The position numbers were made by a program, and so were the translations under genes. The notes under the pieces are model-generated. The model searched no databases. It had not been told where the DNA came from and saw only the letters and a program-made list of their open reading frames with translations. A DNA stretch of 64,000 nucleotides from Streblospio benedicti (lineage: Eukaryota; Annelida; Polychaeta; Spionida; Spionidae), in contig CM032659.1 in the NCBI GenBank assembly GCA_019095985.1, forward strand, positions 3,337,509 to 3,401,508, in the 5' to 3' direction. Of this stretch, positions 37,701 to 50,300 are shown piece by piece (within the stretch, counting starts at the first letter, position 1; each line of letters opens with the position of its first letter).

Positions 37701-40700
37701 TAAATGGCCCCAAATTTACTCTATTAGGACTTCGTTTCACTAAAAATGACATGTTCATGATACAACCATCCAAGAACCCATCTCCATCAATGGTCCCACC
37801 CTAAAATTTTGACTGTTTCCGAATCTAAGCCATTGAAATTCGAATACAAAAGCATGTTCATGCTTAAGTTTTGAGGATATTCTTTAATTATTCATTCTCA
37901 ATATTTCAAATGCGTTCTTGAATTTAGCGGGGCGTTAATGGTTTTGGAATCCTTTCTATTGGATCACAAATGTGGAAACTACTGTGTTGACAACCTCACT
38001 ACTACACACGATGATGACTCATGCAGTCGCTACTTACTTCATCAGCATCAGGGTTATTGTTGGCCTGGAGGAGGGACAGAAAAGTACGATTACATACGGT
38101 AAAAGTGTCTGTTTTAGCTCTACTGTTTTCATGAAGTTTAATTCTAATGAGGGCATATAATTCTAGAGATAAGACGCCAGTGATAGGATTCATGGGCCCT
38201 AGCATCACGAGAGGTGCAAGGGTTATATACTAATATGATTTACAAACACTATACCATACAATTTACCATATCTATTATACATGGTAATGTGTATGGCACA
38301 GCGATTGTTAATCATACTATACATACCCACACCCCCTCTCATGATGCTGGGGTCCATGGTTAGATTAGTGCATCACATTGTTTTGATTATCATCAAGTAA
38401 AATCAATTATCACTTGCATTATGGTGTTTCGTATGATTTTCAAACAATGACGAAATAGTAAATTGAATAGTGCAATAGTACAAGGCTTGAGCTTCAGATA
38501 TTCGATTGAGAAAGAAGTTTGGAAAAGTCATGCAAGGATGAAAAACTTCACCAGGGCTAAAGCTGTTGGCAGTAACTATAGAGTTATCCAAACAAAGATG
38601 GCTGTTGAGTTTCTCGATTCAAAGGTCTTTGTTCGTTTTAATGCAACATTCGTCTATACAAATTAATACATCATAATAATTATTCATTTAGCAATATATG
38701 TGAACAAAGCAACTTTTAAACAGTAGCTGTAATTTAAGTTGAAAAAATGCCAGAATGTACGCAAGACTTTGACATATTCGACATATCCTCAATATGTGCA
38801 GTCAAATTCTAAATACTGATGTCTACTAAAGCAAACGGTTTATCACCACAGGTGCAACTATCAACAGAAAAACATTTGAATAGAAAGTCAGCCTCCATCT
38901 TTGTTGTAACCTCTAAGTTACTCCCAATGACTTAACCCTGATGAACTTAAACCATACTCCTCCTTCCAGCTTCATTCCCGTCCAAAATGACTAAATAATG
39001 ATATTGGATGGTTTAACATTTGACCATACATAATCTAACAAACGAAAGGTAGGTTTATAAACTTTTGTAGAATAATAAGCAAGATTTCCAAATTGCCAAT
39101 CCATCCAACACAATCCATGTGCGTCTGAGGACCTCCATACAATGCCACTGATCCACTGACCTGTATTGCACGGATCCATTCGAGCATGTCCGCGTTGTCT
39201 TCTGCCTGGAACAGGTATTCCGACCCGTTGTACGTTGTGAGGCGAAACACATTCTTTTTCTTTGTGTAGTCGTAGGCGATATCCACGATCGAATTCTTCA
39301 CCGACAATGGCTGCTCTTCACACAGATTGGGATTCTAAAAATACATTCATATTGATTTAAAACTTGCATTCAATGTAGATCCATATCTATTAGAGCTTTT
39401 AGCAGATAAATTTGGCTATCTATAACCTAATCACTCACTCTACTTCAAACAGAAAAATTCTTACATTAAATATACATATTTTCTATTCTTACCATGCAAC
39501 ATGTACCTTAACGCTCCAATTAATATGAGACCACATGCAGTTTACCACATAAAGTCTATATTAGGTAGAAAAATTTGTGTTCTGTTATTCAAAACCATTT
39601 CAATACACACAATGAAGATGATTCACTCTCAAATTTGACAATAAAAATGAGTTACACATACCACATTGGCCTTGTCCTTGAACAAGTAGAGGGCGTGACC
39701 TCTGAGCTCGGCCCACATTGGTCGCCACGATCGGTCGGACGCGCGCTAAACACAGAACAGACCAATGTACGCGTCTTTGTTTTGTTTTTAACATTTTATT
39801 CATCATTAATTACGCTTTTCTACCATTAATTTATCTTAACGAAATACAAAGTAATTTCTAATATAGATATATTCTTATCATCCTGCTGACATAAGTATAT
39901 AAAAAGTTTACCATACAAGTTTATGAGAAGTTAAAGTGTTGTAAAAATTATCGAACATGAAAAAAGCCTCTAAATTGGGTAATAAAAATCTTATAATAAA
40001 ATGATGGTTCTTTGCTACGTTTTATCTACAAAAAAAAACATCGTGACATTGTGGTCAGTGACATTCAGATTCTAGTGGTGCGATGCTACCATCCATAGAG
40101 CAGTGTGAGATTCTGAGGATGGACAGAGACATTTGTCCGAAACTGTAAACATTAAGGTAAATTCAGTGTTGTGATTGAAGAAACATGTTGATCTATGGAT
40201 ATAACCAACACGATGAACTCATTCAAAACCACCAACGTTGTACCCCCCCCTCCACCCCGCGTGTGTCGTACCTTCCCGTCGGTGACGGCGATTTTACAGT
40301 TGAGCGTGCCATCGTACGCCACCTCCCCGCCTGTCGCCGTGGCGACGCCGCCGGTTGCCGTGGTCACCTCGTACAGTGACCGTCGCTCCGTCGCCTCCAG
40401 GATCCGCGGCGTCTACAACACAGCAGAAGAGTCAGCATCCACGGTCCACATCGTCTAACACACAGTACAGCGAACGTCCTCAACAACAGGGCCCAATTTA
40501 CAGTCACAAATCCTTCCTTTGTAGAGGGTTTCTCTTGTTTACTACATCATTATTAAAAGCTAATGATGTATGAGAAACGTTTCCGTTATTCAGTTTTTCC
40601 TTCGTTTACTCTTCCTTTGTTGAGGACATTTACTGTACAGTGAATGTCCTCAACAACGGTCACAAATCCTTCCGTTGTAGAGGATTTACTCTGCTTACTC

Positions 40701-43700
40701 CATAATTGGCGAAGATCTTTAATAGGTAATTTTTTTTCGTTCTTTAGTTTTTCCATTGTTCCATTGTTGAGGACATTCACTGTACAATGGAAACTGTCTT
40801 TTGGGGACACCGCTGGGAGATGTGATGTGTCTTTAAATGGAAGGTGTCCACGTAGACAGGTTCCACTGTAGTGTGAACAATTTTGGAATGATTTAGAGTT
40901 AACACTGTTACACCAGAAAAAGATCTTACAAGTTTCACACAAGTACAGAGCACATCCATATTTGTCTTTGACCATGTGCACATTGCATTGACACTAGAGG
41001 CCACTGAGCATCTCTCTCTCTATTATATACATGTACTTATATATATATATATATATGGTCAGAAAAAAAGCCCTAGGATCTTTCTCGGACATTGCTCGTT
41101 GCGGAAAATGGCCTAGTGATTCCACTAAAAGAGCGCACTTTGCAATAACAATTAGTTCATCTTTCATTAATGTTGCGATCGTTCCCCTACACTAGATTCC
41201 AAACATATGATGTCACAGCATAGTTTTTGTAATTATCATACATCGATTTACATGAAATCCAATGCCCCTCGAAATTATGACATCATTCCCCTTTCTTTCT
41301 CTCAATTGCCTGGTTAAAAATCAGTCCAATTCCATCGATAAAGTAAAATTTTTATCAATCTATAAGCAAATGCAAGATATAGTTTGTTCACAATAATTCA
41401 CTCGAAAGCACGCACTTAATTCTCAATGATAATGAAAATGTCGTCAATGTCAATGTAACTTTTGCTTACCTCAATAGTATGAATTTATAATTATGCACAT
41501 ATCAAGCATTCTTCTGCTTTCAGATGAATTAATAATATTGTTAATAGAATCAAATGAAAAGCGTCATCAGAGGTACAGATACTCAACTCGAGTTTTCTTA
41601 TTCATAAATTCTAAGAGCTATATGGACAAACAAACCAAATCCGTGACTTTCCACCTGTTTTACAATGGATTCTTGGAATTATTCAGACAAACATTAATAG
41701 CGACTAAATTATTTCTTCATTTACGCAATCACATGTGAGACAAGTGCCACATGGTCACTATATTCAAGTTACAAACTGAATTTGAGTGTCCTAATTCTAA
41801 CGATGTGACCTGTAGAGGAGTAACAGACTGGATGAAAGTAATCAATGGTGCAACAAAAGGATATTTTTTTTTTAAAGAAAGCTTGAGATATAAAACATAA
41901 CTTGTGCATTAGATAACAACTAAGAAGGATGTGCTCGTAATTATTGCTTAAAAGATATCCTAATAATAATCAATATATTAAATAATTCCTTCGAAACAAA
42001 TCTTTTAAATTGGCTAAGGCTTGATTTCAATTTTGAACTACAATGATACTTCTTACTATCAAATCTATGTTGCAAAATTATATCTACAAATTTCACCTTC
42101 AGCAGCAACATAATTAAGATCAACAGAAGAATTACTAAAACAAAGCCAAGATTTCAGCACAGCAATGCATTGAAGATTACGTCCTATGATTTTGACATAC
42201 CCTACCTTTCTTAATTTTGAAAGAGTGTAGTAAAAATAGTGGATGTAATTTTCAATGTAATCCTGTCAAGAAAATGGAAAACATCATACAATTGAAAAAA
42301 TAACTTCACAGCTGCTTCTTAAAAACAAAGTATAAGACAATCGTATCATAAATGGTCACAAAAACTTTCTTTTGAGGCTAGTTTTCAGGTCCAAATCATC
42401 AGTAACGCTTGGTAGTATAATACTTATGAATTACTGGGTATCATGAATATTCAAAGTCAACAGCATATTACATATTTTCTTCAAAGTTCAAAATCACTAC
42501 AAAATGTGCAGTAGCCTGAAATATGTGTATATAACGAACATGAAATGAATATACAAAGATAAAGAGTAAACACCTAAAACAACATCTACAAATAAAAATC
42601 ACACTTCTGAAACATTTTTCATACCAAACATAAATGAATACCATCATTACCTATTCATTAGTCATTATCAAGAAGTTCATATGGTCCAATGTATTTGAAA
42701 CTAAGCGCAATTACTAAGGGGTCTTTTTTTAACTTGAAATTTTACTTATGAATCACAAAAAATACAACGAAAAAAAACAAAAAAACATTTGGAAGTTAAA
42801 TTTTTGGATGCCATCATAATTTGATGCCTAGATTGTCCAACTATTCAATTATTCATGTCTTTTTTTCTGTATGAAGCTGCACAATCGTGTTAATAGGGTC
42901 GATAGTTGTGAAAAAATCATTTATTGAGAAAAGTCATTAATCCAATAGTAAATGTTGCTATTCAAATGATTGTAATTGACATAGGTTTTGCACATAATGA
43001 TAGTACTATCCCTATGCCAGCAACACCTACTTCTACAACTTTGATGCATCTAACCAACTCTACAAAATGGTCACATTTAAAATTTCGAAAATGTTTTTTC
43101 ATCTCTATTGGCATTGCATTGCCAGAAACTATGAAAGCCGTTCCTCCTTAGGTGATAGGAAAATTTGAAAATCTGATATTTTCAAATTTCAAATCGATGA
43201 TTGTGTCGTGTGAAACCCAATGATGAAAGCTCAGACAGCCTGCTAGAGAAATTGGGTATCACAGACATCGATAACGTAAAGCTTGAGATACAGAGAGTGA
43301 AAGGCAAGGAAAGACCAAAGAAGACCTGAGACACAGTTGTGCAAAAAGATCTAGAACGTCTGGCTATGGGTCAAACAGATCCAATTGACTAAATGGCCTG
43401 GAGGGGCAGTTGCGAAGTAGACTGGGCAGCCAGGCCACTCAAGAGTAATTAGGGCCTGTCCAAACCAATCAAGGATTCGATTGTGATTGAAGATTTTCAT
43501 AAAATCTATTGAGATCTATTTGCAACATATTCACACATACACTACTAAAACTTCACAACACAAAACAAATACTTTGAGTCTTAATTTTCTTTTACCTGAG
43601 AATTTTTTCGGTGACTTTCCTGTTTTGAAAGGAAAAAAATATTTTTGTTACTATTGTGATGGATTTCTTTTCCATGTGGGAGGTCAAAATTTATCATATT

Positions 43701-44069
43701 ATAACATCTTTTAGGGCCGGTCACATTCACAATAGATTATAATTTGGACAAGAGGTAGATAATTGTTGAACACTGACAGAGATTGAAGCAGACTTATCAG
43801 TATCCATGAGCTGTGTTGGAACGAGTACCATATTGTACAACCTAATCATAACTTAAATTGTTATAGAATTCGACCTATGTAGACAAGCAGTGTACATACC
43901 TTCTCTCCGAAAAATGCCTTTAGCTTCTTGATATTGCTGGTTTTTGTTGGGGTGATTCTGAAATTAAAAAACATATTTTTTACTTAGACTGCGTTGATTG
44001 TATCGTATCTAACATGAAATAATTCACATTCCAAAAAATTATAGTTGCATAACCTTCACCTGAGAATCT

Positions 44070-44150
<81 letters not shown>

Positions 44151-47100
44151 ATAGTTACTTTACATAAAAAGACGTCATAACAATGAAGCCTTCAAGTATG
44201 CAAATAGTTTAATCGGTAAGGTTTAATTTGATTCAAACCCGCCGTTGACCAGGATTCAAACAGACAACCTTCTAGACACAAGTCCATCCTGCTATCCACT
44301 CATACCAAAACCAACAAGCTCGGGCATATTACTAAATACTGATTCTAAGTTATTTTTCATTCAATATAACATTTTAGAAAACTCGCATCGCAATGCACAC
44401 ATGTACAGTTTTGATATTGCAATTTACATACATTTTTTTCTCATCTTTAACCTACAGTTGAAACTTCACTCAATTAAATTTTGAAATAAAATATGATTCA
44501 GTGTCATTAATCAATTCATTTTTGTAATAAAATACAACAAAAAAACATGCTGAAAAACTTTCTAGTCTAAGTATCAAATAAATCCACCCTGCAAATCCAA
44601 ATTAAAATAAAAGAACAATATGAAAAATCGAAAAAAAAAATCATGTCCTTTCAAAATAATACCACATACATGTACTAGGATGTCTCAAGTAACGCAATAA
44701 AAGAAAAGCAGTCACCATGCATCATTACCTAGCAATCACATTAAGATTTGTATTTTATGTAAGTTATATACTTCCATTTCTAAATACAATGGACTAAAAA
44801 GGATGTTCTAAAGCACTTAACCCTTCTTCCCTCAAACCGTACGTGATAAAGGGTTAATCCGGATCATTTCTCAATAGAAAAAGAAACTAATTTGAGAAAA
44901 TGATGTCAACATTAACAATGCCTATTAAGCAATGATTTTGCGTCATTGGTGTAAAATTCCTGAAATTGATGACGACATGTGACAAGAACTTGCTGCTTGG
45001 TGTGGACAAGTCAATTCTTGTCTATGTGCTACTTACATAGTAAATAGTTAAAAGTAGGGTCTTCACGAGTGCAAAACTTTAAACCGTCTCATGGCATTTT
45101 TCAGTGGTTTAAACAAAATTTTAGTGAATTTTGACAAAATATTCTGGTACACGGGTGGCAAAGGTGACCCGGTGGGTATGCCAAACCTCCACCGTGATAT
45201 GGTGCCTGATACATTCGTGAGGACCATAGTTTAAAGTTATTGAATAAACCAATACCATCCCATAAAAAACACTACATAAACAAAGATCAAAGATCAAGAG
45301 GATCTCTGTCAAGCGCTATAATCAAACACCTACAAAATCTGAAAATATACGGCTGTTTCATAATCCACACTGATAACAGAGAACACCCGCCCATGCTTCA
45401 CTCACGCCCATGCACCAGCCCAATCCTACTCGGCCTGTGACGGAGCAACAATGTCGCAAAACACGTTTATGTTACTTCTTACTTTTACAATTTCACCCAC
45501 CATGTTCAGATTTCCCAAATAGCAGAACTACAAAGAAGTTGACTGAAAACCATGAAATTTCAGCCTATGATTTATTGCTGCCATGGGTAATGGTCGTGCC
45601 CCGAAAACATGGTGTGTAATGTGTAACAATATGCTGTCTATTGTACCTATGTACAAAAGACATCAAAGTCTATTATTACTACATGTATCTGCAGTTCAGA
45701 TCCCATCATCAAAAGTGTGCCTTATTTTCAACATTGTTGCTCCCCACCCAGCCGACAAACTGGCTGCCAGCATTCTGTTTTCTGTTTCCGGCCCTTGACT
45801 TACTGGGCCCCGGCTGCGTTGGTGTCGTGTGGCGTGGTGGTGGGGGAGGGGGACGGGGAGGCCGTGGCACCACAGCTACTGCCGCGCCTCTCATCACCAA
45901 CACTCTCCCTGACAGCAGCAAACACGCTTACAGTGACACGCTGTGCTTGTCTACTAACACTGACACGGGGGGATTCAATCAGCCTTTTCGAAAACAAACA
46001 ACAAGACTTGTTTAGACGTCGTGCCGAAATTGTTCGCAGAGGCACCATCAAAAAATATTTATTAGCATTCATTAGACAAATATTTATGTACTCTCGGTGA
46101 TAGTTTTGTCCACTAGACTCTATGGCCTGTTGTAAAGTACAACGTGTGTTAGCTTGGAGATAGACGCATGCTTGGATTGCATCAATAACTTGAGCACGAT
46201 GTCTACAGATACGAAGAGATGTTTAATGATCACTGATGTAAAAAAACTTTTGCCGAAAAATTGCAAATAAAAGTTGTTAAAAGATTCTCAAAAAGGCTGA
46301 TGCTTTCATGATCCAATGGTGCAACATATTGTGTACAGATTTGTGTGGAGTAACGACATAGCCAGTCCTTCTATCATAGTAGTGCATAAATTGTGTACGA
46401 AACCAAGAGCCAATAAACTATGTACATTGAGCAGCACAAAAACACAGCGTCAAAATCAGCGAATACACCACTTACAACAATCTCTTGCATAACTGATTAA
46501 AATCATTTCAATATTTCCAGTCGAAACAACAACAAAATCATACCAATCATCATACTAAGTGAAATTGTCAAACAAACATCTCAATGGATATCATACAGTG
46601 AAAACACTTTTTCATTCTTCTAGAAATGATCAATTGATCAATAAGCGTGGCAAGGACCTGGTGTAAAACGTAAAGTCATGAGAGCAAGACTTTGATCATG
46701 ACAATAAACTACCGCATTTACATTCATTTCCACTTCAATCAGCATATGGTACAGTGTAGAACTTACGGTGCGTTTCCAGCTCCGTCCGGAATGTCGAGCT
46801 GTGAGATGGAGGAAGTGGAACTCTCCCGATCGGACACCGGAAACCGCAATGTCATGTCCTCACTGGAAGGCGGGTCCGGCTGTGGAGCGAAGAGTTAAAT
46901 GATTTAAATGTCGTAAAGTGGGCTAATGTGCCTGCTTTATTAAAGTGCTTGGTGAATAGGTGGCACAGTCGTAGTGGTCCAGGGTTCGAGTTCAGTGACA
47001 GCCCTATAGACTTGGAGAAAGAATTCTCTGTATCAATACTTGCATCCAAGGTTGTTATTGCAATATGTCTATGAATGATTTGAATTCACTTAATCTAAAT

Positions 47101-47269
47101 ACATGAGATTATGGTCAAAAATGAAACTTAATTTAAAATTCATAAGAATTAAGAATATAAAACTCAAGATGTTTCTCTGAGACTGACTAAATTGCACTGA
47201 TTGACCAAGTGGTGACTGACCTGAACTTGTGCGTTGTCCTGGACCGCACCGACCGCGGGAACCTCCTCT

Positions 47270-47322
<53 letters not shown>

Positions 47323-50300
47323 GGAAGGAACTTGCTTGGTTGCCATGAGATAAGACGTGCGTCGCTGTAACTTGCTCTCCCGCTCTGCATCTGAATACAA
47401 AATCACGTTTCTTTTAAAGCAGAACTTGAACTTGAATACCTTCTGCAGTTTAATTGCCTTTTACCAATGAAGCTTATCTCATTCACTGTTCGCCCACACA
47501 ACTTATTTCCTGGATTATCACACTTTTCGGACTACAATAGAATTTGTATTCATAATTGAAAGTAGTAGTAACACAGAATTGTAAACAAACTTAATAAAGG
47601 TTGAAACCAACACAAAATAAGCCAATCAAGGGACAAGTTAAAAAGAAAACTAGTTAACAGCTAATATCATAACAGTTACTGGTAAATCGTACGGTACATG
47701 TACAAACCATAACACTTACAGGAAAATAAGTGTACTTAATAAGCGAACCACTGAGTAACATTCTTCCTTTTGTAGAAATTTACCTGAGGTTGTAAACTAG
47801 TCTTAACCAGTCTCTGATTGCCTTCAAATGAGGTTTACACACGAGTAGTAAACAGAATCCCTTGATATTTGCACACTGCTCCGTAGTGCCTACACTTTAA
47901 ACAGGTACAGGAGAGGCAAGTGAACGTTAATGTGGAGGATTAGCACGGCTACAATTGCGCTGTATACTCCCCAGGGAGTTGAGAAAGACAATATAGGCAA
48001 TATTTTGAAAGAGGGCGTTAATTACATTTCTAGCTGTTGCAGAATCTCTTTGCTGTACTTTGTATAACAAATAAATATGTTTAAACCGAAGGCAACATAG
48101 GATGCCAATGACCTGGTGTAAATGCTGCGGTCACTCACCGGTCAGCTGGTTGTTTCCGTGTTGCTGTGGCGACTGACGCATCTGCACAGTGCTGCCGTCT
48201 GGTGGCGGAGTATTCTCATCAGTGAACACTGAAAAACACCGCAGCCTCAGTCTCACAGGTGTGAAAAAATAACGTTTTAAATTATATTTATTCTATTTTT
48301 TTCGTAGCTGTTCAAAGGTTCAAAAACAGTCCAAAAAGAAACCAAAAATGTTATTAAACTGTGTTTCAACCTCTTGGTCCTTATCAAATTTGACTAATTT
48401 GACCTGTCCAAGGCGTCGAATCAGTCTTATTAACAACATTTTTGGATTATTTTTGGACTGTTTTTGAACCTTTGAACAGCTATGAAGAATATAAAATAAA
48501 CATAATTTAAAATGAGACATGAAACTGTATACCAAATCTTAATTATAACATATAAACAAATAACGATTCTATGAAATCATGACGACTCACATCTCATTAA
48601 TGGGGTCACGATGACAATGTCAGACTCTGACTTTCCTCACTCGTGGACGGCAAAGTTAATGACATGCTCAGTCACTTCAAGTGGAAACAGTCAACAAATA
48701 TTACGCTATTCCATTTTTCTTACCTTCCTTCTACTCACTTGTCATTTGTTCATTTTGATTGCTGAGTTTTATTATGGAGTTATTTATGTGTTAATCAGCT
48801 ATTTGCCACTGAATCCACTTGAGGAAGTAAATGTAGGAGGACGTTATAGATGAGTGAGGAGACACAGTGATCATGCAAGCTGCACAACGACACATTGTCA
48901 GTGGACGCAAAAAAACACAGTAACACTTGCAGAGTTTGAATTTAGTAAATAACATTTAAAATTGAACTAAACAAATTCAAATTAATATTGATTACATTGT
49001 CAACTGAATGCAATTATTTAGTGAAAAATAGTTGCTTCCAGTTGGGTGAGGAATCGAATTCTGCCAAGATTGAAGTGCAAAAATTAGAACAGCAAAAAAA
49101 ACAACACTGCCAATTTAGATGGAATGATGTTTAAAAAAGAATATTTAAAGAAAGCTATAAAAAAACTTAAAATGACTGGGCAGACTCCGATTTCGGCACC
49201 GTGATAAGCACTACACGAACAACACACCTGGTGGGTAAGGGGAGGAGTGACTAGATGACTGGTTGTGGCTGCTGCCTGAAACTGGCTGGGACTGGTTTCT
49301 GCTGGTTACAGCTGCAGGTGACTGCTGGTGCTGTTTGTTCGTATGACTAGATGGTTGTGTGCCACTGCGACTGGGTGAGCGTCGGGGTGTTGCGCCTTTG
49401 GGGGAGTAGCCCCGCGTGGCTGTGGAGTGGCTTCTATTGGCCGGGGAGTAGCCCCTGCTTGCTGGCGACTCTGACCGCTGGCTCCTGCCTGCCGGGGACT
49501 GGCCTCGGCTGCTGGCGTACTGAGCTCCGCGCGTCGTGTGCGTGAAGTGACCGCCAGATGTTGACCGCATAGCCGGGGACACGCCGCGGGGGGCCGGGGG
49601 ATTGTGGGACATCGCCGACGCTCACGCTCGACGCGCCCAGTTTGGTGCGAGACGGCTCGAGTTTTGAGCTCGCCGCGTGAGGCGGATTCTGCTGCTTGTG
49701 GTGATGCGCTGGTTGAGTTCTGGGCTGGTTGTGGTGATGATGGCCACTTTTATTGGTGTGGTGAGATGACGATGATGATGACACGTGGTGAGGTGACGAG
49801 TGGTTCGTGGAGGCTGCTGACTTGGACACACCGGCCGCGGACACTGGATGCTTGGTGGCGGTGTTAGGCGTAGACGGGGCAGGGTAGTTGTTGAAAAAAG
49901 CTGATCTAGCGTCTGCGTGACGCGGAGCTTGTCCGTTCAGCTTGGGCTGCGATTGTGGCGTACCAATGTTGTTTTGTGACAATGTTTGTGACTTCTGCTG
50001 CTGTTGTTGCTGCTGCTGCTGTTGCTGCTGCTGCTGTGCTGAGTGTAGTAGTGAGGCCGGTCGCGGCGTTTGTGATTTGGAAGCTGCAGAAAAGCACTAC
50101 ATCAACACAGACGAGGAGAACAGGAGGCGGCAGTTAGTGAGGACAAAACACACGAGCAGTGAGTAACGGACATGATACAAAAGAAAACAATGATGTATGC
50201 ATTATGAAGTTTTGAAGAATTTGACTTGTATGTAAGATGAAGTAGAGTAAAAAATGTTGTGCACTTGATTCCTAGTTATTGTGTGGGCAACATCATGTTG

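Larger units (their letters stand above)
40785..43899 (-). other. Intron before the PH domain
   Basis: Mostly AT-rich, with the dispersed repeat at 41600-41730 and the LINE fragment at 43222-43446. A possible 57-bp exon at about 42207-42265 was considered and rejected. Confidence 0.55.

Noticed and set aside
42207-42265. Possible 57-bp exon on the - strand ([16 protein letters not shown]) with CTTGACAG and GTAGGG splice sites
   Set aside because: The neighbouring exons join as [14 protein letters not shown], a continuous conserved stretch in the family, and the base composition is intron-like. It would interrupt that motif.
45240-46100. Separate small gene from overlapping open frames on both strands
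   Set aside because: Only the - strand segment 45804-45908 has matching splice sites and phases, so it was taken as an exon of the RhoGAP gene.
46930-47030. Another tRNA-derived SINE (GGGTTCGAGTTC at about 46982)
   Set aside because: A single B-box-like motif without a second copy or clear A-box is too weak.
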